Shown: in pieces, positions 8,289 to 15,604 of the stretch
Position numbering within the stretch: position 1 is the first letter of the stretch
How the letters are laid out: the number at the start of each line of letters is the position of its first letter
Origin: Clostridiales bacterium
GTDB lineage: Bacteria > Bacillota > Clostridia > Oscillospirales > Acutalibacteraceae
DNA: 15,729 nt
Reading direction: 5' to 3'
Assembly (NCBI GenBank): GCA_019419895.1
Contig: JAHZIE010000025.1
Coordinates: 1,021-16,749 of the forward strand
Position numbers and translations under genes: made by a program
The notes under the pieces: generated by a model
The model's database searches: none
What the model saw: the letters and a program-made list of their open reading frames with translations, nothing else
Told to the model about the DNA's origin: nothing

Positions 8289-8316
8289 GAGCTGTCATCA
8301 TGGAAGGGAGAAATTT

Positions 8317-9453
8317 ATGAACCGCAAAGGAAGATTAGTGATATTAACAGGCGTTCTGCTAAGCTGTCTGGCCTTTCAGGGATGTGAAAATGGAACCCCA
8401 ATCAAGGAGCGCGTTATTGTACAGAACGCCGGGGTGGATCGCGTTGAGGGAGGATATGAGCTTTCTATCAATGCTTTTTTATCGGATTTTGCCGGCGACG
8501 CCGAAGGGGGAACCTCCAAAACCGCGTTTTTATCCCGTGAGGGAAGTACAATCGCGGATGCCTTAGGCGGAATAGGGAAATTGACGGGCCGCCTGCCTTT
8601 TTTCTCCCATAACCAGGGTGTTGTAATAGGGGGGGAAACAGCGAGGGACGGTTGAGAGGATATCCTGGTTTTTTTCAGTGATTATTTTGAATGCCGGCCG
8701 AACGCCGGGGTTTTTCTCACGGAGGGAACGGCGAAAGAAGCATTGGAGCTTAAAGGGAAGGATACTGTTCTCGCTGCGAAGGATCTCCAGCAGCTTTCCC
8801 AAACAGGAAATTTAAATGGGACAATTTCCGAAACAACGGTTTATGAGGTGGCGGAAACTTTGGGCAAGGATGGAATGGCTGTTTGTATTCCAATTCTGTC
8901 AGTACTGGAGGAAGGCGAGGACGGGCGGCTGTATGTGGAACAGTCCGGTCTGGTCAAGGAAGGACGGCTTGTGGATTTTTTGACGCCGGAGGAAACCATG
9001 GGCGTGATGTTTTTAAATAATGAAATCCGACAGGCGGGAATTTATCTTCACTTAGAGGAAGGGGATGCGGTGACTGTGGGCATTATGAATGCAAAAACCG
9101 ATATCAGTGTCGGCATGGTAGATGGTAACCCGGAATTTACAGTTCATGTGTTTGCGGAAGGTGAACCTGTTGAAAAGCTTTACCGCAAGGGCGAACCTCT
9201 GGATGATGACTTTTTTCTACAGCTCAACCTTAGGTGTGAAGAGGAAATTAAACAAAACATTGAAAGCGCAATCCGAAAAACAGTAATTTCCAATCAGGCC
9301 GACGCGCTGCATCTTGGGGATCGGATCAGGCAGACCTTCCCAGACTATTGGAAGGAAAATGAACTGCAATGGAGCTCAAAAATTTCTGACTGCGATTTCA
9401 AAATTACAGTGGATACCAATATAAGAAAGCTGGGTCATTCCCTGGGCGGCTGA
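8317..9453 (+). pseudogene. Ger(x)C-family germination lipoprotein (C subunit), interrupted by one in-frame TGA
   Basis: The C subunit is the lipid-anchored outer component of the germinant receptor. The ATG at 8317 has GGGAG six bases upstream and begins a signal sequence ending in Cys (MNRKGRLVILTG... FQGC). The lipobox is unusual, with Phe at -3 and Gln at -2. After the cysteine, ERVIVQNAGVDRVEGGYELSI and later motifs fit the family. Codon 113 (8653-8655) is TGA. The same frame then stays open to 9453 and continues the family domain without a gap (EDILVFFSDYFECRPNAGVFLTEGTAKEAL). Read through, the product would be 378 residues, a normal length. This is therefore one nonsense codon rather than two genes, and the downstream half has no good start codon with a ribosome binding site. 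It may be a true mutation, a base error or, less likely, a readthrough site. If real, the receptor probably lacks its C subunit. Confidence 0.88.
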
Positions 9454-9469
9454 TTAGCCGCCCTTTTTT
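9444..9469 (+). terminator. Intrinsic terminator of the germination operon
   Basis: GGGCGGCT (9444-9451) pairs perfectly with AGCCGCCC (9456-9463) around a four-base loop, followed by TTTTTT (9464-9469). The stem includes the last codons of the C-subunit gene, and its stop codon (9451-9453) sits at the loop. This is a strong GC-rich terminator. Confidence 0.93.
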
Positions 9470-9782
9470 ATGGGCTCTGTTTCATATTCCATGAAAAATT
9501 TGATTGAGAAAGCTTGTGGAAAAGCTTCCCGGAACGGGGATTTTAAGATTTAAAAAAGAAAAATTCCAATATACCATCGTAATTGTGAGGGTATCTGTTT
9601 TGAGTCAACCGAGGGTAGATGTGTGAGGCTGTCAGTCATTTCGTACCTTGCTTGTCCTATTTTGGTGGCTTCTTTCTCTCTCCCCATATAGGAACAAAAT
9701 ACCTGTTATCTTGGACGGATGAGCAACTGGAAAAATTGATTTATTTCGGCAAGGAAAATAAAAAAAGTTCCAGCCTATAGGA
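9470..9782. other. Intergenic stretch without a supported gene
   Basis: The region between the germination terminator and the hprK promoter holds no convincing gene on either strand. The only peptide worth noting is a 53-codon frame at 9619-9780 (ATG to TAG) ending in SWTDEQLEKLIYFGKENKK. That end looks protein-like (charged and amphipathic), while the first half is cysteine- and phenylalanine-rich and unconvincing. GAGGGT sits only two bases before the ATG, too close for good initiation. It could be the remnant of a degraded gene tail. I do not recognise it. No hairpin, repeat or RNA motif stood out. Confidence 0.5.
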
Positions 9783-9810
9783 TTGCAAATCATCAAAGAT
9801 CATATATAAT
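9783..9810 (+). promoter_or_regulatory. Probable sigma-A promoter of hprK
   Basis: TTGCAA (9783-9788) and a perfect TATAAT (9805-9810) are 16 bases apart. The -10 box lies 74 bases before the hprK ATG and follows a strong terminator, so this is the natural start of the hprK operon. Confidence 0.65.
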
Positions 9811-9884
9811 AGATACATGAGATTGAATATAAATTATCACCGCTTTTTATTTTCGATCAATCAAAAGCAAAGGGGAAACGGATA

Positions 9885-10862
9885 ATGGCAATGACATTTT
9901 CTGTATCTTTGGCCCATATGATGGACGAATTGACGCTGGAATCTATTTATATGCCCTGCGATCCTCAGGAGGTTATGGTTTCATCTATGGAAATCAACCG
10001 TCCAGGGCTGGAATTAGCGGGCTTTTTTGAGTTTTATGATAACACCAGGCTGGTGGTAATGGGAAAATCGGAAATCGCTTTTTTGACGGGTATGGAACAA
10101 GAACGACGGAACGAAATTGTAGATTCTCTTTTTTCCCGAAAGGCGCCTGCTATTATTATTGCAAGGGACATGGAACCTTTGCCTGAATTACTGGCGGCCG
10201 CGAAACGTTATGAGGTGCCGCTGCTGCGTACAAAGGAGGTAACTTCCAGATTTGTGGCGCGGGTAGTATCTTATTTGTCCGTCGAGCTTGCTCCCAGGGT
10301 GACTCGTCACGGCGTTTTGGTAGAGGTGTATGGTGAAGGTATGCTGATCACCGGAGACAGCGGTGTGGGAAAAAGTGAAACAGCCATTGAGCTGGTAAAG
10401 AGGGGACATCGGCTGATTGCGGATGACGCGGTAGAGATTAAGGCGGTATCGGATAAAACGTTAGTAGGCTCCGCCCCCGCGAATATCCGCCATTTTATCG
10501 AATTGAGAGGGATCGGGATCATCAATGCCCGCCGTATTTTTGGTATGGGGGCTGTCAAGCTGACGGAAAAGATAGATATGATTGTCCAGCTGGAGATTTG
10601 GGACGGGACCAAGGTTTATGACCGGATGGGGATGGATAATGAATATGCGGAAATCCTTGGCGTCCAGGTGCCCCTGATGACCATTCCCGTCAAGCCGGGG
10701 CGCAATCTCGCAATTATTCTTGAGGTCGCGGCCATGAACAACCGGCAGAAAAAAATGGGATATAATGCGGCGCAGGAGCTTCTCTCAAATTTGGGAATGG
10801 ATCCCTCCATGGTTTCCGCCCCTAAAAAGGTGGTCAAGCCGGATTGGGAAAGCTACCGCTAG
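9885..10862 (+). CDS. hprK: HPr kinase/phosphorylase
   Basis: HprK phosphorylates and dephosphorylates the regulatory serine of HPr (or Crh). This makes it the metabolic sensor of CcpA-type carbon catabolite repression and of sugar-uptake control in Firmicutes. The 325-residue protein has the standard N-terminal regulatory domain and C-terminal kinase domain. His142 opens HGVLVEVYG, followed by the Walker A GDSGVGKSE (from residue 157), ADDAVEI, and the family signature LRGIGIINARRIFG (about 207-220), which is tied to phosphorylase activity. AGGGG (9871-9875) lies nine bases before the ATG. A second in-frame ATG two codons later is also possible. The PHP gene follows after 14 bases, so the two are surely cotranscribed. 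HPr itself is not in the window. Confidence 0.96.
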   Translation: MAMTFSVSLAHMMDELTLESIYMPCDPQEVMVSSMEINRPGLELAGFFEFYDNTRLVVMGKSEIAFLTGMEQERRNEIVDSLFSRKAPAIIIARDMEPLPELLAAAKRYEVPLLRTKEVTSRFVARVVSYLSVELAPRVTRHGVLVEVYGEGMLITGDSGVGKSETAIELVKRGHRLIADDAVEIKAVSDKTLVGSAPANIRHFIELRGIGIINARRIFGMGAVKLTEKIDMIVQLEIWDGTKVYDRMGMDNEYAEILGVQVPLMTIPVKPGRNLAIILEVAAMNNRQKKMGYNAAQELLSNLGMDPSMVSAPKKVVKPDWESYR

Positions 10863-10876
10863 AAAAGAGGATATGA

Positions 10877-11656
10877 ATGAGATTAATCGCAGATATGCAC
10901 TGTCATACCCTGGCGAGTGCGCACGCCTACAGTACAATTCAGGAAATGGCCGCGGCGGCAAGAAAGCGTGGGCTGATGGCCATTGCGGTTACGGATCATG
11001 GAATTACAATGGAGGATGCTCCTCATCCATGGTATTTTCAAAATCAAAAGGTGCTTCCCCGGGTGATAGAGGGGGTCAACGTCCTGAAAGGGATGGAGGC
11101 CAATATTCTGGACGGGGACGGCAATCTTGATATCAGGGAAGAGGCTCTTCGCGGGCTGGAGTGGGTTGTCGCTTCCATCCATTATGGGGTTCCTGAGAAT
11201 GATAAAGAAGCGTGTACAAACGCCTGGTTTCAGGTGGCAAAAAAAGATTTTGTCCGTGTCATCGGTCACAGCGGTACTTTAAAATATCCATATGATTATG
11301 AACCGGTTATCAAGGAATTTGGTGCCAGAGGCAAACTGGTGGAAATTAATGTGGGAACCTTCTACAATGACAGAAGAACCTCCATTCCCAATTGTATGAA
11401 AATTCTTCAACTCTGCAAAAAACATTCCGTTCCCGTGATCGTTGATTCAGATTCCCATTTTTCTGGTGGATTGGGAAAATTCGCGCCGGCGTTAAGGCTT
11501 CTGGAAGAAGCGGAATTTCCGGAGGAGCTGGTTATAAACGCAGAGGAACGGCGGTTTAGAAATTATGTCTGGAAGTATTGCGGTATTCACCTTTCCGCGA
11601 CCTATCTCAATCTGAGAAACGGAGAAAAGATTGTCGCGAGAAAAAAAGCGTTGTGA
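10877..11656 (+). CDS. PHP-domain phosphatase, YcdX family
   Basis: This 259-residue protein belongs to the PHP metallo-hydrolase superfamily and looks like the trinuclear-zinc phosphatase YcdX of E. coli. Candidate metal ligands are all present: His8 and His10 (DMHCHT), His16, Asp40-His41 (TDHG), Glu74 (KGMEAN), His102 (ASIHYG), His131 (VIGHSG), Asp192 and His194 (DSDSH). Their spacing matches the YcdX ligand set, as I remember it, with an offset of at most one residue. MEDAPHPW is another YcdX-type motif. It is thus probably an active phosphoesterase on a small phosphorylated substrate. The substrate is unknown, and histidinol phosphatase is an alternative only on distant similarity. GAGG (10867-10870) lies six bases before the ATG. 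It is the second gene of the hprK operon, upstream of a sugar kinase, which hints at sugar-phosphate metabolism. Confidence 0.88.
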   Translation: MRLIADMHCHTLASAHAYSTIQEMAAAARKRGLMAIAVTDHGITMEDAPHPWYFQNQKVLPRVIEGVNVLKGMEANILDGDGNLDIREEALRGLEWVVASIHYGVPENDKEACTNAWFQVAKKDFVRVIGHSGTLKYPYDYEPVIKEFGARGKLVEINVGTFYNDRRTSIPNCMKILQLCKKHSVPVIVDSDSHFSGGLGKFAPALRLLEEAEFPEELVINAEERRFRNYVWKYCGIHLSATYLNLRNGEKIVARKKAL

Positions 11657-11719
11657 CAGGCAGACTCATATGAAATTGCCGGGGATCCGGAATCAACATA
11701 AGAAAAGGGGATTATTAAC

Positions 11720-12676
11720 ATGTATACCATAGGGATTGATCTGGGCGGCACCAATATTGCGGCAGGAGTTGTCAATGACTCATTTGAAATTATTGGAACA
11801 GCGAAAACCAAGACCCTTTTGCCTCGTCCTGCGGAAGCAATTTGTGACGATATGGCAAAAGTCGCGCGGGAGGCCGCGGAAAACGCGGGAATTTCCATGG
11901 AGGATATCGCTTGGGTTGGCATTGGAACCCCCGGGACCTGTAATATGGAAACAGGAATCGTGGAGTATTCCAACAATCTGGATTTCCACCAATGTCCAAT
12001 GAGCTCCATGATGACAGAACGCCTGAATAAAAAAATATATATAGAGAACGACGCCAATGCCGCCGCTTATGGGGAATTCTATGCCGGAGCCGCAAAGGGC
12101 ACTAGAAATGCTGTGGCTATTACTCTGGGAACTGGCGTCGGCGGAGGGATTATCATTAACGGCAAAATTTACAGCGGTTCCAATTGCGCTGGAGCGGAGC
12201 TTGGCCACATTGTAATTCAAAAAGGCGGCCGCCGCTGTACCTGCGGGCGAGAGGGCTGCTGGGAAGCCTACGCTTCTGCCACTGCCTTGATCTATCAGAC
12301 TAAAATTTCAATGGTGAAGCATCCGGATTCCCTTATGTGGGACCTTGTCGATAAAGACATCCTCAAGGTAAACGGGCGGACGGCTTTTGACGCTATGAGA
12401 AAAGGAGACGCGGCGGGCAAGGCCGTGGTCGACGCTTATATTGATTATGTTGCCTGCGGCCTGACCGATGTGATCAATATTTTCCAGCCGGAGGTTGTCT
12501 GTATTGGCGGGGGAATCTCAAAAGAAGGGGAAACTCTTCTCGCGCCTATCCGCAGTTATGTAGAACGGGAGCGTTACAGCAAGTATTCTTCCAAACAGAC
12601 AAAGATCTGTCAGGCTCAGTTGGGAAATGATGCTGGAATTATCGGCGCCGCCCTCTTGGGAAATTTGATGGAATAG
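11720..12676 (+). CDS. ROK-family glucokinase
   Basis: The protein phosphorylates a sugar, most likely glucose to glucose 6-phosphate, with ATP in the cytoplasm. Its 318 residues fit the ROK glucokinases of Firmicutes. It starts with the phosphate-binding GIDLGGTNIAAG, then the substrate region IENDANAAAYGE with the probable catalytic base Asp111, and the glycine-rich TLGTGVGGGIII. The ROK zinc site is complete: His163 (ELGHIVI) with Cys173, Cys175 and Cys180 in CTCGREGCWEAYAS. The C-terminal CIGGGIS closes the nucleotide site. There is no N-terminal helix-turn-helix, so it is an enzyme rather than a ROK repressor. AAGGGG lies about ten bases before the ATG. It stands 63 bases after the PHP gene and probably belongs to the hprK operon. 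Allose, mannose or N-acetylmannosamine as substrate cannot be excluded. Confidence 0.9.
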   Translation: MYTIGIDLGGTNIAAGVVNDSFEIIGTAKTKTLLPRPAEAICDDMAKVAREAAENAGISMEDIAWVGIGTPGTCNMETGIVEYSNNLDFHQCPMSSMMTERLNKKIYIENDANAAAYGEFYAGAAKGTRNAVAITLGTGVGGGIIINGKIYSGSNCAGAELGHIVIQKGGRRCTCGREGCWEAYASATALIYQTKISMVKHPDSLMWDLVDKDILKVNGRTAFDAMRKGDAAGKAVVDAYIDYVACGLTDVINIFQPEVVCIGGGISKEGETLLAPIRSYVERERYSKYSSKQTKICQAQLGNDAGIIGAALLGNLME

Positions 12677-12710
12677 GTTGGAGCATCCTGGCCATAGTAA
12701 TAGTAAAGAG

Positions 12711-12741
12711 AGAAAGCCGGCGGCTGTTCTGCCGGCTTTCT
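12711..12741 (+). terminator. GC-rich hairpin between the ROK kinase gene and murB
   Basis: AGAAAGCCGGC (12711-12721) pairs perfectly with GCCGGCTTTCT (12731-12741) around a nine-base loop. The tail (GGCCTTATAT) lacks a real T run, so it may be a weak terminator, a processing or stabilising hairpin, or a partial attenuator within a longer operon. Confidence 0.5.
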
Positions 12742-12762
12742 GGCCTTATATCTGAAAAACTT

Positions 12763-12767
12763 GGAGG
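12763..12767 (+). promoter_or_regulatory. Ribosome binding site that sets the murB start
   Basis: GGAGG lies six bases before the ATG at 12774 but only three before the adjacent GTG at 12771. The ATG is therefore the better start, and the protein begins MERLSQIEE. Confidence 0.7.
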
Positions 12768-12773
12768 ACAGTG

Positions 12774-13679
12774 ATGGAGCGATTGTCTCAAATTGAAGAA
12801 ATAGCCAAAAAGCATGGCTGTGGTATTTTGCACAGTGAACCGATGAACAAACATACGACTTTCCATATCGGAGGACCAGCTGATCTTTTTATTTATGTGA
12901 GTTCCATGGAGGCTCTGCAATTGATAAAAAAAAGCTGCGGGGAAGAGAAGATTCCTTGTATGATCTGTGGAAAGGGATCCAATATGCTGGTGAAGGATTC
13001 CGGTATCCGTGGGGTGGTTTTAAAGCTGGGTTCAGAATTTGAAAGTATCTCCTGCGAGGGAACCACTATTACCTGTGGTGCCGGGGCAAGTCTTGCCGCC
13101 CTTGCGGTATTCGCTCAAAAAAAGGGACTGTCGGGTCTTGAGTTTTCCTATGGCATTCCTGGAACGGTGGGCGGAGCGGCCTTTATGAACGCGGGTGCTT
13201 ACGGTGGGGAAATGAAGGATGTTATGGTTTCGTGCAGTCATGTGGATAGTAGAGGAGAAATTGGGAGCTATTCAGGAGAAAAGCTTCAGCTTTCTTACCG
13301 GAAAAGTGTCTATTCCGACCTGGACTATGTGATAACTTCGGCAAAATTTGAACTTTCGCAGGGGGAGCCCCAAAAAATATGGGAGAGAATGAAGGAGTAT
13401 ATGTCTCGGCGGGAAGCAAAACAGCCGCTTGAATATCCAAGTGCGGGAAGTATTTTTAAGCGTCCGGAAGGGCAGTATGCAGGCACTCTGATCGAACAGT
13501 GCGGATTGAAAGGAATCCAGATAGGCGGGGCGCGGGTGAGCGAAAAGCATGCGGGTTTTATTGTTAATACAGGAGGAGCCACCTGTGAGGATGTAGAGAG
13601 TCTGATTCATTTGATTCAGGAGACGGTTGAGAAAAAAACCGGTTATTTTCTTGAGTGTGAGGTCAGAAGTATTTCCTGA
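12774..13679 (+). CDS. murB: UDP-N-acetylenolpyruvoylglucosamine reductase
   Basis: MurB reduces UDP-N-acetylglucosamine enolpyruvate to UDP-N-acetylmuramate with NADPH and FAD, the second committed step of cytoplasmic peptidoglycan precursor synthesis. The 301-residue protein shows HTTFHIGGPADLF and GKGSNMLV for FAD binding, then SYGIPGTVGGAAFMNAGAYGGEM. Later come LSYRKSVY, the catalytic serine in PSAGSIFKRP (Ser226), GGARVSEKHAGFIVN, and a C-terminal glutamate in ECEVRSIS. This is the shorter type II form found in Firmicutes. The position upstream of rapZ and whiA is the conserved Firmicutes arrangement. The gap to rapZ is 84 bases. Confidence 0.96.
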   Translation: MERLSQIEEIAKKHGCGILHSEPMNKHTTFHIGGPADLFIYVSSMEALQLIKKSCGEEKIPCMICGKGSNMLVKDSGIRGVVLKLGSEFESISCEGTTITCGAGASLAALAVFAQKKGLSGLEFSYGIPGTVGGAAFMNAGAYGGEMKDVMVSCSHVDSRGEIGSYSGEKLQLSYRKSVYSDLDYVITSAKFELSQGEPQKIWERMKEYMSRREAKQPLEYPSAGSIFKRPEGQYAGTLIEQCGLKGIQIGGARVSEKHAGFIVNTGGATCEDVESLIHLIQETVEKKTGYFLECEVRSIS

Positions 13680-13763
13680 AGAGAAATGCTGGGAAAGAAA
13701 AAGCATCTTGAAAAGAGAGCAAAAAAGCGAAGAATTTTGTAACCATGGAAAGGGTAGAAGCTT

Positions 13764-14624
13764 ATGGAATTTATCATTGTCACAGGAATATCCGGCGCGG
13801 GAAAAACGCAGGCTATGCACTCGCTGGAAGATATTGGGTTTTATTGCGTTGATAACATTCCTCCCAAGCTTCTGCCCACTTTTTACGATCTTTGCCTTCA
13901 TTCAACGGAGTCTCTGCAAAAGGTAGCCGTTGTCATTGATGTTCGTGGCGGAGAACTGTTCCACAGCCTGATGGACGAGCTGAATGCTCTTAAGAAAGCG
14001 AAAAATAACTATAAGATTCTATTTTTGGATGCCAGTGATAATATTTTGAAGCGCAGATACCAGGAGACACGGCGTAAGCATCCTTTGGCTGCCAGTGTGG
14101 AAGGCTCGGTGGAACGGGCCATACAACGGGAAAGGGAGCAGCTGATGCCCATTCGTGAGGTTGCGGATTATATTATTGACTCCTCTTTTTTGTCCAACGC
14201 CCAGATGAAGGAACGGATTTCCAGTCTCTTTTTGGAGGATGGCTCTCAGGCGCTGATTGTCAATTGCATGTCTTTTGGTTTTAAATATGGTTCTCCGGCG
14301 GAGGCGGATTTGGTTTTCGATGTGCGCTGTCTTCCCAATCCTTTTTACATAGAAAGCTTAAGGCACAAGACCGGACTGGATAAAGAGGTACGGGATTTTG
14401 TCATGGAATCCAGGGATTCCCAGGAATTCCTGAACCGGATTTTGGATTTCATTGATTTTTCCCATCCTCTATACTGTAACGAAGGAAAAAGCCAGCTTGT
14501 GGTCGCTATCGGATGTACAGGAGGAAAACACCGTTCGGTCACTTTTGCGGAACTGCTTTATCAGCATTTGCTTGCGAATGGGAAAAGAGCCAGGACCAAT
14601 CACAGGGATATCGGAAAGGTATAA
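13764..14624 (+). CDS. rapZ: RapZ/YvcJ-family nucleotide-binding protein
   Basis: This is the RapZ (YvcJ) P-loop protein of 286 residues. In E. coli RapZ is an RNA-binding adapter that steers RNase E to GlmZ and so controls amino-sugar synthesis. In Bacillus YvcJ binds and hydrolyses GTP and affects competence. The N-terminal domain has the Walker A GISGAGKT (residues 8-15), DIGFYCVDNIP, and the Walker B-like VVIDVRG. RRYQETRRKHPL lies mid-protein. The C-terminal domain has SFGFKYGSP, VFDVRCLPNPF and the phosphate-binding-type IGCTGGKHRSV. GGAAAGGG lies nine bases before the ATG. The whiA gene follows after 17 bases. In many Firmicutes yvcK sits between these two genes, and it is absent here. 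Confidence 0.95.
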   Translation: MEFIIVTGISGAGKTQAMHSLEDIGFYCVDNIPPKLLPTFYDLCLHSTESLQKVAVVIDVRGGELFHSLMDELNALKKAKNNYKILFLDASDNILKRRYQETRRKHPLAASVEGSVERAIQREREQLMPIREVADYIIDSSFLSNAQMKERISSLFLEDGSQALIVNCMSFGFKYGSPAEADLVFDVRCLPNPFYIESLRHKTGLDKEVRDFVMESRDSQEFLNRILDFIDFSHPLYCNEGKSQLVVAIGCTGGKHRSVTFAELLYQHLLANGKRARTNHRDIGKV

Positions 14625-14641
14625 ATACCGGAGGAAAAAAG

Positions 14642-15553
14642 ATGTCGTTTTCCAATCAGGTAAAAAAAGAGCTGTGCGCTTTGCAACAGAAAGAATGCTG
14701 TAGAAAAGCCCAGGCCTATGGCATGCTTTTGTTTGGAAAAAGCTTCAGTCTTTTGGCCATGGGGATACAAACGGAAAATTATGCGGCGGCAAAGCTGATC
14801 TCTGAATGCCTAGCAGAAGAGACAGGCTGTATGATACAGGTTTCACACCCTTCTGGGGATGGGCGGAAATTTTATACCATATCAGTGGACAGCCGCGAGG
14901 AACGTGAACGGATATTAGAGCATTTTGGTTATACGGGCTTGGAGCCAAACATTCGTGTGAATATGGCAAATATGGAGCAGGACTGCTGCCTTTCCGCTTT
15001 TCTCAGGGGTGCTTTTCTGACCTGTGGAACAGTGATGGATCCCCAAAAGGGATACCGGCTGGAATTTTTGATTCCGCATAAAAACCTTTCAGAAAGCTTT
15101 CTGGAATTTTTCAGTCAGCTCGGAGACTTTTCGATCCGTCCAAAATTGATCCGGCGCCGGGGAAGCTATGTGCTGTACTTAAAAAGCAGTGAGGAAATTA
15201 TGGATTTGCTTACCTATATGGGAGCTGTACGTTCTTCTATGGAATATATGCAGGTTAAGATGATAAAGGAGGTTCGAAACGACGTCAATCGCCGGACAAA
15301 TTTTGACACGGCGAATATTGATAAAATTGTCTCTGCCTCCGCTCAGCAGGCGGAGGCCATCCGGTTACTGGCGGAGAGAAACCGTCTTAAGGAGTTGCCG
15401 GAAGAATTACAGGAAATGGCCGCGCTGCGATTGAAATATCCGGAAATGTCCCTGCGGGAACTGGGAGAACAGCTGGATCCTCCAATTACCCGTTCCGGTG
15501 TGAATCACCGTCTGAGAAAGCTCACAGAGCTTGCGGAGAAGCTGGAAGATTGA
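14642..15553 (+). CDS. whiA: DNA-binding protein WhiA
   Basis: WhiA is a DNA-binding protein that triggers sporulation-linked division genes in Streptomyces and affects cell division and chromosome segregation in Bacillus. The 303-residue protein has an N-terminal homing-endonuclease-like fold, with the degenerate LAGLIDADG-type segment AFLRGAFLTCGTV (residues 119-131) that lacks the catalytic acids. A C-terminal helix-turn-helix follows (about residues 260-300: LKYPEMSLRELGEQL, TRSGVNHRLRKL). RRTNFDTANIDKIV in the linker is also diagnostic. The ATG at 14642 is preceded by GGAGG (14630-14634). The open frame extends further upstream, but that part overlaps rapZ and has no ribosome binding site. 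No terminator separates whiA from dnaE, 51 bases downstream. Confidence 0.96.
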   Translation: MSFSNQVKKELCALQQKECCRKAQAYGMLLFGKSFSLLAMGIQTENYAAAKLISECLAEETGCMIQVSHPSGDGRKFYTISVDSREERERILEHFGYTGLEPNIRVNMANMEQDCCLSAFLRGAFLTCGTVMDPQKGYRLEFLIPHKNLSESFLEFFSQLGDFSIRPKLIRRRGSYVLYLKSSEEIMDLLTYMGAVRSSMEYMQVKMIKEVRNDVNRRTNFDTANIDKIVSASAQQAEAIRLLAERNRLKELPEELQEMAALRLKYPEMSLRELGEQLDPPITRSGVNHRLRKLTELAEKLED

Positions 15554-15604
15554 ATAAGACAGAAAAAACAAAGCGTCGGATAAGGCGGGAGGAGGATTGT
15601 CAGG

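Noticed and set aside
8653..8655. Selenocysteine or other recoding at the TGA in the germination C subunit
   Set aside because: I see no convincing SECIS-like hairpin at the right distance, only a short AGGATATCCT palindrome, and I know of no selenocysteine in this family. A nonsense mutation or base error is simpler.
8743..9453. Independent gene starting at TTG for the second half of the C subunit
   Set aside because: The frame is continuous with the upstream half apart from one stop, the TTG lies inside a conserved domain, and the GGAGGG upstream is too far away (16 bases).
13272..13901. 209-codon minus-strand frame opposite murB and rapZ
   Set aside because: It crosses the end of murB and the start of rapZ on the other strand, and its composition is unlike a real protein.
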